Shown here piece after piece: positions 1-11,884 of a stretch of DNA of 64,000 nucleotides (position 1 is its first letter; every line of letters starts with the position of its first letter). The notes beneath the pieces were generated by a model. The model was not told the DNA's origin. It made no database searches and saw only the letters and a program-made list of their open reading frames with translations. Both the position numbers and the translations under genes were made by a program. The DNA is from Dryas octopetala (Eukaryota > Streptophyta > Magnoliopsida > Rosales > Rosaceae): contig OY992832.1 in NCBI GenBank assembly GCA_963921425.1, positions 5,642,001-5,706,000 of the forward strand, read 5' to 3'.

Positions 1-366
1 TTCCAAAAGAATCCATGCATTCTATAAGATAGTTGTTGATGCTGCCATATATTCAAGGTAGAAAGCAGGCCTTACCTGCCATATGTCATATGTGTTTTGG
101 ATGAAAGATGCAGCAGAAATGAGCCTTGGGAGAAATTATTCACTGTTGAAATGTCATTGCTTGGCTCATCAAAAAAAAAATATAGTCAGTTAATCAAATA
201 TTTGAATATAGATGTGTCATATTATAATTTAAACTTTATCTTAGAAGAGAATATATAGCTATTAGCCTATTAATGAGTAAATGATGAATTCAATATTTAA
301 TAGGAAACATTTTGTCATAGTAGAGATTAGTGATTAATCCAGCTTTATAAAAATCTAAAACCAACT
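1..366. other. Intergenic, nothing recognised
   Basis: AT-rich DNA ahead of the tRNA gene. I see no ORF, repeat or RNA gene that I can support. Confidence 0.5.
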
Positions 367-440
367 GGTCCCGTAGCTCAGTTGGTTAGAGCGCTGGTCT
401 TATGAGCCGGAGGTCGCGAGTTCGAGCCTCGCCGGGACCA
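367..440 (+). tRNA. tRNA gene, anticodon UAU as read (tRNA-Ile)
   Basis: A 74-base sequence folds into a full cloverleaf. The acceptor stem GGTCCCG/CGGGACC, D stem GCTC/GAGC and T stem GCGAG/CTCGC pair perfectly. The anticodon stem CTGGT/GCCGG has two G-U pairs. The anticodon loop reads CTTATGA, which gives anticodon TAT (isoleucine AUA codon). The internal pol III boxes are present (A box TAGCTCAGTTGG, B box GTTCGAGCC) and T-runs follow from about base 452. There is no intron. The base 3' of the anticodon is G, where tRNAs reading A-starting codons normally have A, so the isotype is less sure than the gene. The flanks extend the acceptor palindrome by about five bases (CAACT before, AGTTG at the end). 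Confidence 0.85.
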
Positions 441-1667
441 GTTGCATGAGTTTTCATTTTCTTTGTTTTTTATTTTTATTTTTTATTATGAATCAAACGG
501 TTCATAACTCTTATCACTCGGCCACAAGCAAAACTAATCAGGTCGGGAAGTACCATATCTCGGCACCACTGGTCCAATTCATACGCTAGGCCGCAATTCA
601 CCTGATCCTGCCACTATCCACAACAAATAATCAGGATGATTGGGAATTCATACACTTTTTTTAGTACATAAATATGGGCAATTCATACACTTTTTTTTTT
701 TTTGGCCAGGAGGGCAATTCATACACTTTAATCACAAAAGATGTATTGATATGCTTACGTGCATACGTTGGATGTAGTTAGGTCACAAGGTCACAAAATG
801 ATGCTTTATATTGATATGCTTACGTGCATAATTGCATTATATAGTTTTTTAATCATTTGGGAACTTTTTTTTTTTTTTTTCCGAGTGAAAAAACATTTGG
901 AATTCATTCAACCTTAACCTTGATTTTTCTTCTTTTGGTGTAACTTAAACTTGTTTACATATTCATGTGAAATGCCATCCTCATTTTTAATATTGAGCTA
1001 TCAAAATCGATTAAAGCATGTTAAACCAGATTAGTAAACACATTGAAGCAAGGTGGTGGGTTTAATTGAAGAAACATAATCAGTAGAACTCTGCAAAGAC
1101 AAGATTATAAATAGAAAGGCAGCCCGTTGACCAAAAAAAAAAGAAAGGCAGCCCATCTCCATCAGACAGTGACATTGGTTTGTTCTGCTGTCGTTGTAAC
1201 CTACTTTTGTTGAATTCTGATCAAAACCTACCACCAAACAAATAAAATAACAACAACTATACCACACTCACACGCACACAAACACGTTAGCCTTCATATG
1301 AGTTGTCTTGTAGCTAGCGATGGTTGAGCCTGTGATTGGGGAGAGAGAAAAAAAGAAACAAAAAGAAAAGATTTGTATATGATATTATATGTTCTTGGCC
1401 AAAAAAAAAAAAAAGTATATGATATTATATGAGAAATATAAGATTTTTATTATTTGTATTATTCTTTTTTGGTGAGAAAAAGGCTGGTGATGGGCCATGG
1501 CAATCCATATTCCACCACACCCACCTTTTATTCTGTCCTACCTTCTCAGGGGCTTTGCTTCTTCCTTACTGCTTCTATTACAATTTCCCACAACCCTTTT
1601 TCCTCCAAAATCTTGAGCACCCATTTCCTAAAAAAAGAGTCTCTGCTGGGCTTCTCTAGTTGCTCTG
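441..1667. other. Intergenic and 5' leader of the IQD gene
   Basis: AT-rich DNA with poly(A/T) runs and no supportable ORF up to about 1400. From about 1500 it is pyrimidine-rich and probably holds the transcription start and a non-coding first exon of the downstream IQD gene, ending at a donor site near 1668. Confidence 0.4.
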
Positions 1668-2272
1668 GTATGCAACTCTTACCCAGATGCTGTTTTGTTT
1701 GGCTTTGCACTGCTTGCCTTCCTTTTTGATGTGATTTGGGATTTGCCCATTTGTGCATTTGGGGAGATATGGGTGGGATCTGGTTGCTAAATATATAAGG
1801 AGTTTTATACACAGCTGATTGGTATGGAAGTCAGTTTACAATGTTTGTGATAAAGTCTTTGAAATGTTGTATCTTGTATTAGACTCTGTGCCTATGTCTC
1901 TGCCTGTGTGTTTTCTTTTAATTGGTTTTGTTTGGTGAATATGCTGTACTGTTGGCCTATGTTGTCGTCAATAATTTGTTTTATTTTGATTCGTATCTGT
2001 TTGTTATTGGGTGCAGGATTTGTCTTTTCCATTACTCATTTACTTGTAAATCTTAGTGTAAGCTTAATATCTGGATAACTATACACTTCTGATTCCTTTT
2101 CAATAGGTAGTGTTTCCCCGATTCTAATATCATACAGCAGCCATTTGAGTTTTACTGACACTATTGGATTGGTTAATGAAGAAAAAGAAAAGAAAAATAC
2201 CATTATTGTATGCTTAAAGTTAATTCATTGTTTGTTTGCATAATGCTGATGGTGGTCATATCTAACTGTCAG
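1668..2272 (+). other. Probable 5' UTR intron of the IQD gene
   Basis: A donor (TGCTCTG then GTATGC) at 1668 and an acceptor (AACTGTCAG) ending at 2272 would remove about 605 bases and join a leader exon to the exon holding the start codon at 2311. The body is T-rich, as plant introns are. This is inferred from splice signals only. Confidence 0.4.
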
Positions 2273-2310
2273 GGTTATGTTAAATTGGATAGGGACTCTT
2301 ACTATCAGGA

Positions 2311-4378
2311 ATGGGCTCTGGAGGTTGGTTTAAGGCATTAATCAGCTTAAAGAGAGCAAAGTATGGCAGTTCAAAACGAGTGAAGGTATAGAGCCTCCGA
2401 ATTGTTATGCATGGTTTAGTTTTTGTTAAGTATTGTCATGCACTGCATTCAAAAATGTATAAGTTTACTCTACCTATCATTATTATATATTTTTTAATCT
2501 AAAATCAATTGCTGTTCGGAGTTTCCATCGTACATACTACTCAGTAAATAGTATTGGCTAAAAATCGAAATAAAGTGACTGCAGATTATCGTTTTTGCTT
2601 CAAGATTGAGAAGGAAATTGGGTTAGGAACTTTAGAGTCTTAAATGAAGTCCTTAGGTTTTAGGTTTCTAATTTATGGTATAACTATCTTGCAATTGCCC
2701 ATCCAACACATACTGGAAGGTATTACATTTTCTGCTGCTGTCATAATATATGAGAGTCATATTACCATTTTACTTCAGGAACAAAAAGTTTTAAACTAAA
2801 CTCAGTCATATAAGTGAATGAAAGGTTTATGATTTAATGGTAGGTTGCCATTAGAATGGAGGCTAGGAATTTATATGTGATATCTCAAGACTGATGTTGG
2901 TATTGAATTGCCATTTCTCATCCATCTTTACTTTTTCTGACAGGGGAAATCAAATGCCATAAAATTGAAAATTTGTGCAAATGGTACTAAAACTCTTGGA
3001 TCCCTTGACTTGCCAATTGAGGATATAGCTGCAATTCGGATTCAAACTGCTTTCCGTGCATATGTGGTATGTTGAGTTACAGGTTATGTACACTAACGTC
3101 CCAAAATATAAATTTCAAGACTGGTTATGTTTGCTGGCAGATGTCCTTTGGGATTTTGTCTGGTTTTGCATTGTTCTTATTTAGTGAGAAGGCTTTATTT
3201 AATCAGAAATGAGGATTTGGCAATTAAGTTGAATGATATTTATTCATAGCAGTTTTGTCCTTCTATTCCTCAGATGAAAATTCAAACTGTTTTAAATTTA
3301 ATGACCCTTCCATGCTAGATGAGGAGAAATATAGGCATTTATCATTTATGCATGAAAACAATTTTCTTTTGTGCTCGTTTTGTGTTCCTAAAATTTTCTT
3401 TCAACCACTGCAGGCTAGAAAAGCTTTACGTCGTTTGAAAGGGATTGTAAGATTGCAAATACTGACCAAAGCTTATCCTGTTATAAAGCAAGCTACAACT
3501 ACATTGGGCTATCTTCATTCATGGAGCAGAATACAGGGTGAGATTAGAGCTCGCCGACTCTGTATGGTAACAGAAGGACGGATAAAACAGAAGAAATTAG
3601 AGCATCAACATAAACTTGAGGCAAAGCTTCATGACCTAGAGGTGAGACCACCATCTCCCATGTCTAAAAGCTGCCAGGCTTAAAATTTATGATAGGATTC
3701 AGCAAGTTTTGATGCTTTTGTGCCACAGAATCATCACCTCATTATCAGGCTCATATGCCAGTATTACTGCATTTATGGGCATGTTTATGGTTTCATACAC
3801 TTCAAATTTCTTTACTTGTCTGAGTAATTCTTTAAACGGACAGGTGGAATGGTGTGGTGGCTCAGAAACAATGGATGAAATTCTTGCAAGGATATATCAA
3901 AGAGAGGAAGCAGCAGTTAAGCGTGAGAGGGCTATGGCATATGCCTTTTCTCATCAGGTATACTATTTTGTTTTATGTACTTTGTTCGTTGATTTGACCC
4001 TTGAATCAATCGAAAATGAAAACATATTTCCATGGTTTGTAGTGGAGGGCCAACTGTAGCCAGAGTCAAGGCTTGGGTAATTATGAGCTTGGTAAAGCTA
4101 ATTGGGGTTGGAGCTGGAAGGAGCGCTGGATTGCTGCTCGCCCGTGGGAAAGCCGTGTGCAGTCACCTAGTCCAAAGAAAGTGCCGAGTAAGCAAGCTAG
4201 CAAGGTTGGTAAGAACATAAATTCACCAACGCTAAAAACTCCAATTTCAGTTAAACTCCCTTCACCAAATGGTAAGGGAACTACAAGGGCTCGGAGATTG
4301 TCTTACACAGCTGATGAAGAAAAACCAGTTGCATGTGCAGAGGGCATTAAAGCTGAAGAGGCAAACACTCAGAAATAA
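2311..4378 (+). CDS. IQ67-domain (IQD) protein, calmodulin-binding
   Basis: Five coding exons join in frame: 2311-2385, 2944-3066, 3414-3641, 3844-3957 and 4043-4378, all with GT-AG introns, giving about 291 aa. The start gives MGSGGWFKALISLKR, a typical IQD N-terminus. The IQ67 domain begins at about residue 55 (AAIRIQTAFRAYVARKALRR), an IQ motif interrupted by the phase-0 intron usual for this family, and runs on through LKGIVRLQ. Near residue 185 comes RERAMAYAFSHQW, then WGWSWKERWIAARPWESR. The C-terminus is basic and Ser/Pro/Lys-rich. IQD proteins are plant scaffolds that bind calmodulin and link calcium signals to microtubules, membrane or nucleus. At 291 aa this is a short member, so the exact paralogue is not assigned. 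The stop is followed by a 3' UTR without further ORFs. Confidence 0.93.
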
Positions 4379-6385
4379 ACATTGCCTAGTTGATTCTGAG
4401 CCAATGGTAGAAATTAAATAAGAATGTCTTCGTTATTTTATCAGTTCAAACTGCAGAAAAGTGAGAGGAGCCATTTTTTTCTGATACTTGTACATGGAGT
4501 GGTGTGGAAGTTATATGCTTGGGCGTGCAGTTAAGGATAATCGAACAGGACCTGGATTCGGGACTGACCAGAGCATCCTCTTATGATTTTTTCCCCTCCT
4601 TCACATTAATGTATATTATGAAAGAAAAAATATATATTTTATTTATGATGTAAATAGACAATTGATTTTGTTGGGGTTGATTGTACTGTGCTGTTGCGCA
4701 CTGGTTGTTCTTTTTCAGATTTTCCATCAGTATGCTGAAATGATTTATGCTGCTGCTAGCGTTGATCTTTGAAATGCTGTGTTTCCATCATTCTTTTCTC
4801 TAAATTGTTTGACTATTGAAGTCACTATCAAGGTCCTTGCTTTTCTTTTCTTGTTTTGGAGTAATACTAGGTGATTTAGCACTATCTTCATTAGCTCAGA
4901 GTACCACTTTTGACTCTCTTCATAAGCTCAGAGTTCGACTACTTTTGCTCTCTTCCTTTGTGGAATTAAAACAAAAACAAAAGAAGAGTTCTTTCGGCTT
5001 ATATAATTCCACCAAATTAATAGAATTGCACTAAAGGCCAAAAGAAGGGTCAGTAAATCGAAGTCCAGGTTTTATTGCTAAGCACGTCGGTGGGTACCAT
5101 CTAAAGCGTCAGAAGGCTAGTATATGTGCATTAAGCTCTTCGTCCTTCACCTACAAAAGAGGATAGGATGAATAATTCTTGTCTGGTTGTCAATCTGTAG
5201 TCTAGCTATACTATGAAAATGGAAAATTGGAAAATACAGTTGTTTAGACTGAGAGATTGGTTTCATATTTTAAGATAGCTCTCACTGTTAGTGACTTTTC
5301 ATGGTCTAATAATTGCACCTTTTTTTTCTCTTGTTTTTGCAGGACTAGGTTGTTGCCTCGGTGGCCCTTCCATACCCAAGTTCCAGGTTCCAATTTCAAT
5401 ACAGAGATAGGGTGCTACAGAGTACAAATCTTAAAGAACCAAGGTAGCGAACAGTTCAGACACCTATGAACTACCCCTAAGCCCAAGTTACTAATCAAAA
5501 CCAGCCAACCACCAGAACCATATTCGTTTGCTCTCTCATTGAAGTTGTTATGTTAATTACCATTGCCATCAATGTAATCTTAATTAAACTGCTATAAAAA
5601 CAGTGACTGAAATTGTTGAGAATATAAAAATCTTAACTCGGGTGTTCTAAGCTTTACATCTCAATATAAAAGTTTGGTCTCTTTTATCTGTTGCTAATTG
5701 ATTTTGGATTGAAATTTGAATACCCCAACTTTAACGACATGACAGATCGGATGGCTGGTCCACGTGATAAAGGCTTTCAAAGAAATGAGGCTACGTCCGA
5801 TATGACCTAGCAAAAGTAATTACTAAAAACAATTAATGATACCTTGTACCACACCACACCATATGAATTGCTATACCTACTGAGCTTGTGTACGTATGTG
5901 TGCAAGCTTTTTCTTGCAGCTATTCATCAAAGTTGTTGATGGAGTACACAGACAGTCAGATTAAGAAAACATGAGCTGCGCGCCTTGTCAATCAAAGACT
6001 GGCAGACTTATGAACCATCACGTCTAGAACTTTAATGTACTCCCCCACTTGAAAATGAATTACACGACAGGGTACTTTTATTTACCAGTGTTTGATTGTG
6101 AATGCATGCAAGTAACACAGGGTTGATGCCGAAAGATTAGAAAACACAAACCCAAATTTGAATAAGCATATTAACAATATAAAGGAATCAGAAAAATATA
6201 TAACTTCAAGTAAATAAATAAAACTGAAAATTAGTTTGTGGAGTGATACCAGGTGAAATTAAGATATTGACCCCCAAAGTTTCCAAATTGGTTCAAGAAA
6301 TTGAATGGTCCAAGAATCCACCTGAGGCAAGTCCTGTGTTGGAATAGACGGGGAAGTTGGCGAATGAGTGTTGTGAGCAAGCAAA
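4379..6385. other. IQD 3' UTR, then intergenic
   Basis: The first 250 bases or so are probably IQD 3' UTR. A stretch at 5330-5480 begins after an acceptor-like TTTTTGCAG and could be a non-coding exon, but no protein family is recognisable. The rest, towards the 3' end of the TCP gene, shows nothing I can support. Confidence 0.4.
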
Positions 6386-7213
6386 CTAGTTTTGGCTGAG
6401 AAATGGGTATTGCAGTGTTACAGCTGGTGAGGAGTTGAAAGTGTAACCCTCTCCTCCATCGCCTGTGTTATAATTCCAAGCCATCAATCTTTGAAACCAG
6501 CCCATCTCCATGGCATTGGGGTCTGATAAACTGGAGACAGAATTGAGGGCTTCTTCAGCATAGTTCACTGGACTTAAATGGTGGGGATCAGCAAGAACTG
6601 GTTCCTTGAAGCACTGAAGTGAGTGTGTGGCTGCATCCTTTGAAAAACTGCTCACATTGTTCATGGGGTTGTCTTTGGAATGCTGCTGAAGCTGATGCAT
6701 GCTCTGTTCTCCAAGCTCCTGCTCTGTCTGTTGAGCAGGTGGTTCAGCAAGTGCTTCAATGGCTGCTTTGGCCTTCTCAATGAGCCAATCAATGGCCTTA
6801 CTTGGTCGGTCACAGCCAAGGCGGTCTTGGATGTCATAGAACTGTATGGCAGTTGTAGCTGAAAGCCGGAATCTCCGGTCTCTAGGACCTTTGGAACTGT
6901 AGACCTTGCTGTGCCGGTCTTTTCGCGAAATGGACCGGACAATGTGGCCTCCCTGAACTTTTACAATCTTCCCATACCTCGCATTGTCGATGGCCTGTTG
7001 TTTAGATGCCACTTTTGGAGAAGACACCATGTAAGAGCTTTTCCCAGAGGACTTTGCTTGGTGGGTGTCTAATATTTTGCCCTTTAATGGTTCTTGAACT
7101 TGATCTTCACTTTCTTCTTCCCCATTCTTTGGTCCTGTTTGTTGTAACATTTGCAGGTGCAGACTGTCTTGTAGTTGGGTCATCATCAGATTCTCTCTTT
7201 CCATTTCTTTCAA
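6386..7213 (-). CDS. CIN-class TCP transcription factor (TCP4/TCP3/TCP10-like)
   Basis: A single-exon reading frame of 275 aa. Residues 98-156 form a TCP basic helix-loop-helix: [20 protein letters not shown], then [14 protein letters not shown] and [16 protein letters not shown]. The segment just before it, [13 protein letters not shown], matches the TCP3/4/10 branch rather than TCP2/24 or TCP5/13/17. Such proteins bind GGNCCC-type sites in the nucleus and restrain cell division in leaf margins and petals. At 275 aa it is short, since most TCP4 relatives exceed 320 aa, and the region after the TCP domain is Gln- and Ser-rich and poorly conserved. Most genes of this branch carry a miR319 site downstream of the TCP domain; here the corresponding position has only partial identity (separate entry). 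The start is the first ATG; a second Met lies three codons on. Confidence 0.92.
   Translation of the reverse strand: MKEMERENLMMTQLQDSLHLQMLQQTGPKNGEEESEDQVQEPLKGKILDTHQAKSSGKSSYMVSSPKVASKQQAIDNARYGKIVKVQGGHIVRSISRKDRHSKVYSSKGPRDRRFRLSATTAIQFYDIQDRLGCDRPSKAIDWLIEKAKAAIEALAEPPAQQTEQELGEQSMHQLQQHSKDNPMNNVSSFSKDAATHSLQCFKEPVLADPHHLSPVNYAEEALNSVSSLSDPNAMEMGWFQRLMAWNYNTGDGGEGYTFNSSPAVTLQYPFLSQN
6609..6629 (-). promoter_or_regulatory. Decayed miR319 target-like site
   Basis: On the plus strand this 21-mer reads like a damaged miR319 (from memory UUGGACUGAAGGGAGCUCCCU). The core ACTGAAG (miRNA positions 5-11) and GAG (13-15) match, as does position 3, for about 11 of 21. In the protein it codes THSLQC where sensitive TCPs code RG(T/P)LQS. 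This is probably a lost site rather than a working one. Confidence 0.4.
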
Positions 7214-8978
7214 GTTAATGGAAGATATAGTGGTGCAAATAGTCTGGCAAAATAACTATAATAAAAGTCTTATACAAGCAACATGTACATGAACAACAAG
7301 AGCCAGGACAAAAGCTATGAATAAGCAATTAAGCATAGCATTAATGAAGAAAAAGCAGTGATTTTTTCTTCCGCTCCTTGTATCAAACAGGAAGTGGCGC
7401 CAACTCTAGTTTTGCTTTCTAGCTTGCTAGCTTGATGCCACTGCCACTGTCACTCTCTGTTTGTACACTGTGTGCATAGTTTTGGAAAAGCTGTTGACAA
7501 GTAAAACCCAATAGTGCGATGTGCTTGGAGCTAAGATAGTAAGATTCCTCAAACGAAAGGGACACCCTCAATCATATATGTTGGTTAGAGTCCTGGTTTT
7601 CTTGGGAGGGGCTCATGTACATTGTACTAATCATGTAAGCTATGTTGCCCTCAACAGCTAACTAGTCAGCTAGACTTTACCTTTCAATGGGACCCTACTA
7701 GGCTTTGGGGGCATCATTACAAACTTCAAACTTTTTGAAATATGTATGAAAGATTGATTGATTAGATTAATTTTCAATTCTTATTTGAATATGTAGTTCG
7801 GATTGAGTCTGTATAGCCCAAGACAATTTTATAATAAGAAGAACATATAATGCCAATTATGCACCCATAATGAAGCATTGAAGGTAATAATTTATGAAGA
7901 GGAAGCTCTTTTAATGAAAGTGAAAACAACAAATATTTCCGTACGGTTTTCCCACTATGCAATGTTTGCATGTTGCGCTGAAATCTTGTACCAATGAACG
8001 CATGCGCAGCTGCAGAAGAGTCGCAGTTATGTTATGGAAAAGAAGTTGGTACGTACTGCCTTACATGTTCACGCTTTAGGAAGACGGTATATGGCATGTG
8101 GGCGGAGCCCACTTCAATTATTGCTCTTTACTCGCGCAACTTTAACTCTTAGGCCTTACATTTCAATACTGTCCAACGGTCCAACCCAACCCAACCCAAT
8201 TGCAACTTACAATTAACCTTTATTTTCAGTTGAATCCCAACTAGGTTGATAATCGATGGTGAGAGAATATGGGGAATTAAAATAAGATTTTAATTTTTGG
8301 ATGTGACGGACTCATCTTTTTCTTTTAAACATAAAATAATACTAATTAGCTATGAATTCACTGATAATTTTTTTTAACATTGTTGAAGGAAATTTTAAGA
8401 TTAATAGTAAAACTTTTATGTATGTATCCATACATTGTCTCTATATCTCTATTACCTCACATAATAATAATATAACAAGTGATAATAGAGATAGACACAT
8501 AAATATATACAACAAATGCACACATAAATGCATACATAAATGCATACAATAAATGCATACATTCTGGATAAGTTAATTTTTTTCCAAATATTCAAACATC
8601 ATTTTTCACAAATAAGAGGTTTCAAGTTCACTTCCCCTGTCCCAAATTAAGAGTATAAAATGATATATAAGTGCTTACTTCATAGGCTTAAAATGAGGAA
8701 AAATACATTCAATCTTTAAATTTAACACAACAACTAAAATTAATAGATATTAAAGTGAATTTAATCATGTTGTATGAGACATAATAAGGTTGTGTTGTGA
8801 ATGAAATTTGAAGAAAAAATAAGATAAAAATAAAAAGAGAACCCAACAAAAAAAAAAAGCTGAAGGTGATCCATTGGTCAAATCAGAAGCTTGGAACCAT
8901 TTCCACAACCTTTGCTGAGAGTGAGCCACCTAAAACCCCAATAACTGTTCTTATTTATACTATGCAGAACTTCAGCCC
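7214..8978. other. Intergenic: TCP promoter side and AT-rich spacer
   Basis: This lies upstream of the minus-strand TCP gene and upstream of the first Nudix gene. It holds AT-rich DNA and a short run of degenerate repeats of the type AAATGCATACAT at about 8515-8563. No ORF here is supportable. Confidence 0.45.
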
Positions 8979-10845
8979 ATGATCTCAATCCTGAGAAGGC
9001 TATCTGCATCACTTCCACCGGTGATGGAACCGTCCAATACTTGTGGCGGCTCACAGAGACTTTTGGCCTTGGCCCAGCAGCTCCGCCTCTACAAGCCACC
9101 ACTTTTATCCTTGGAAGATGATGTTGAGGAGCAGAGAATTGAAGAAAGCGCTCGCAAGGTTGTAGCCCAAGTGGGTTTTGCTGAAAGTGATGCCCCGATT
9201 GCACGCGACCCAGAAGCGTTCAGACCCAAGAGAGCTGCTGTTTTGGTCTGTCTCTTTGAAGGGGATGCTGGGGATCTGCGTGTCATTCTCACTAAGAGGT
9301 CCTCGGGGCTGTCCACTCACTCAGGTTCGTGGAGTTTTCGATAACCTCTGTTTGGTTCCTGGGAAAACTGAGGAAGATGAAAAAGAAATGGCAAATATTG
9401 GTTATTGGAATAAGTGGGTTCTCTTTTTTTTTTTTTTTTTGTTCGATTTTTCAGGTGAAGTTTCATTGCCGGGTGGGAAAACAGAGGAGGGAGATAAGGA
9501 TGATGGGGACACGGCAACAAGGGAGGCAAAAGAAGAGATTGGTTTGGATCCTTCGCTCGTCAATGTTGTCACTGTTCTTGAACCATTCTTGTCTAAGGTA
9601 TCAAGATTTTCTTTTTTGGTTCTAAATGTTGTTATTTTTTTAAAATTTTTGTTTGATTGAGCTCAACTTTGTACAATTGAGTGAACACAGAATTTGGTTT
9701 ATCTAACTATGTGTTTTTTGGGAAATTACAAATTGGTGCCCGAGTTTCTCTCTAGTGGAAGTTTAAGGTTGAAACCTCAGTTAAGACTAGGAAGAACGGC
9801 AGATTTATCTTATACTTGTGTTTTCAAATTAAATAACTATGAAACGGGGGTGTATTCAATCTAGCTATGTATAGACTTTTGTGAAGTTTAGATTCTTAGT
9901 TAGCAGAAAAATGTGGAAATAAACTGGTAGATTAAGAGGTCATATTTTGTTCATAAGAGAGGAGGTGTAAAACGTGTCTGTCTGAAATGAATATTTAATT
10001 GAGGCTCATCCATGCTTCATGCAGCTCTGTTGAGTACAGGATCTTTTGCTGCTTGTTGGTTAGTATTAATCTCATATTTACTTATTTGCATCCAAAGTTT
10101 CAGAGTATTCTATGTTTTTGTCTATCCAGTTTTGAGCTCTATAGTGTACATCCTCCAATCCTTAATGAACACAAGGCATTCCAAATTTTGGAAGTTAGTC
10201 TAGGAAAGAGCAGGGTAGTTAGTCTGATTTGTTGGACAAGTGTTTCGGATTGACTTATAAAGATAGGTATCTGGGGAAGTGCAGGATGACCTACCTGGCA
10301 CTATTTTCTCATGTTAGGTAATGCAAATTTTGGCGTCAGGCTTGCAACTTGAAAAACCTCTGTAGTTTTTTGAGGAATTTGATTTAGCTACCATTTGCTT
10401 TCTGCGCAGCACCTTCTGAGAGTTGTTCCTGTTATTGGCATACTTAATGAGAAGGAAGCATTCAAGCCTGCTCCAAATCCTGCTGAAGTGGAAGCAGTAT
10501 TTGATGCTCCCTTGGAAATGTTCATCAAGGTTTTTCTCTTTAGTTCCTTACTCTCCGACTCCAAATAATGTTTTTTTCTTTTTGTTCTTTTTAAAGATCT
10601 TTTGTATACATTTGCTTCAGGATGAAAACCGGAGGTCAGAGGAGAGAGAGTGGATGGGAAACAAGTACCTGATTCATTTCTTTGACTATGAAACGCAGAA
10701 TAAGAAGTACATGATATGGGGCTTAACTGCTGGTATCTTGATTAGGGCTGCATCAATTGTATACAAACGACCACCACCTTTTGTGGAGCAGAATCCTATT
10801 TATAAGATTCCTAGGGTTGTGGACAAAAATAGCACAATCCCATAA
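8979..10845 (+). CDS. Nudix hydrolase 15-like (CoA pyrophosphatase), probably mitochondrial
   Basis: Four exons join in frame: 8979-9324, 9455-9597, 10410-10529 and 10621-10845, giving 277 aa. The N-terminus MISILRRLSASLPPV is Arg/Ser-rich without acidic residues, like a mitochondrial presequence. Then come ILTKRSSGLSTHSGEVSLPG, the segment typical of the CoA-Nudix (UPF0035) subfamily, and the Nudix box at residues 123-145 (GGKTEEGD...REAKEEIG) with the metal-binding REAKEE intact. Family members hydrolyse CoA and acyl-CoA to 3',5'-ADP and 4'-phosphopantetheine, as Arabidopsis NUDX15/22 do. A related gene follows 1 kb downstream in the same orientation, with the same intron positions and phases, so this is a tandem duplicate. 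A closer start at residue 16 (Met) would give a cytosolic form. The nearby ORF that reads into intron 1 is not the product. Confidence 0.93.
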
Positions 10846-11884
10846 ACTTTTCAGCAAACTGTAATGGGTTGTATTAAATGATCATCGTACCTGCAATAAT
10901 ATTTACCTCAATATGCATTCTGTTCTGGATAAATTTTTAAACATACTGAAAAAAAAAATAACAAAGCATGAGTGAAATCCAGAATCATAGGGCCATTTCA
11001 CATCATCATAACACAAAAACAAATCAGTTGGAAAGAAAAAAAGGCAAGTCCATTGGTTTTTCTGGATTGTTTTGCTTTGAGCTTAGGCAACCAGCAGCAA
11101 GTGTCAAATGAACCTGGGTTCGGAAAATTGCCAGAACAGACTTGTTGGAATTGCCACCTTCTCCTTTCTTCAGGTCAGTCTGTCTTTTCCTTTCTTTATT
11201 ACTTGTACTCATATCTTGCTCTCGATCACAATGGTTTTGTTGTTGTTGCAGGACTTGCCCAGCTACTAGGACTTCATGCGGTTGCTTGATAATACAGATG
11301 AAAACCTTGTCTATATCAAGAAATTTTTCTTCATTGATGTCAAGAGGGAAGACACATTGGCAGCCTCTGCTTTAATTCTATTGACATAGTTTGTTTTATG
11401 TTTTGAATGCTATTCTTATCTTTCTTATGAAGCATACATGTCTGCAATTTTTTTTTTTCCCTATTTTGCTATCCTCTTGAGAAAGTAATAATGCTTGAGA
11501 ATGGAAAGTTATTAACAACATCAACAATGTACATAACAAATGAAAATGGTAAAAGAGTATGGAATTTTATTACAATCTCACATTCTCAATCAGAATAGAC
11601 AACTTATTACATGCCATTATGCCATTTACCCTTTGGTCTGAATGCATTCCCTTTTAGAAAGGCAAGGGTGACGGCTATATCACGTCGTTTTACTAATCTA
11701 TGTAAATTATAATATGTGTTATAACTGATGTGTACGGACACATATAATTGGTGTTATAAGTGACAGTCACATACTGTCCACCTAGTAGGTTTTTTTTTTT
11801 TTTTTTTGAGAAAAGTCCACCAGTAGGCTAGGTGCTTAAAATTTATAAATAAAAAAAACAAAGAAATAAAAAGGTGCCTTTAGT
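10846..11884. other. Spacer between the tandem Nudix genes
   Basis: Contains the 3' UTR of the first Nudix gene, a possible spliced gene relic at 11084-11389 (own entry), poly(T) runs and the short promoter region of the second Nudix gene. Nothing else is recognised. Confidence 0.45.
11084..11389 (+). pseudogene. Possible two-exon gene relic, unknown family
   Basis: Two less AT-rich blocks look like exons. The first ends at a donor at 11173/11174 (CTTCAG then GTCAGT). The second starts after GTTGTTGCAG at 11252 and has an open stretch containing MRLLDNTDENLVYIKKFFF, ending with TAG at 11387-11389. The first block offers ARTDLLELPPSPFF. I could not find one frame that joins both without a stop, and I do not recognise the family. 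It may be the decayed tail of a gene that moved between the duplicated Nudix genes, or a non-coding transcript. Confidence 0.25.

Noticed and set aside
6661-6942. Second minus-strand frame and plus-strand frames over the TCP gene
   Set aside because: They are out-of-frame shadows of the TCP coding sequence.
8515-8563. Short repeats resembling a CRISPR-like or minisatellite array
   Set aside because: They are only imperfect ATGCATACA units with no spacers, in a plant nuclear context. It is simple-sequence DNA.
9317-9660. Open frames running through intron 1 of the first Nudix gene
   Set aside because: The exon junction with GT-AG signals gives the intact Nudix box; the read-through frames do not.
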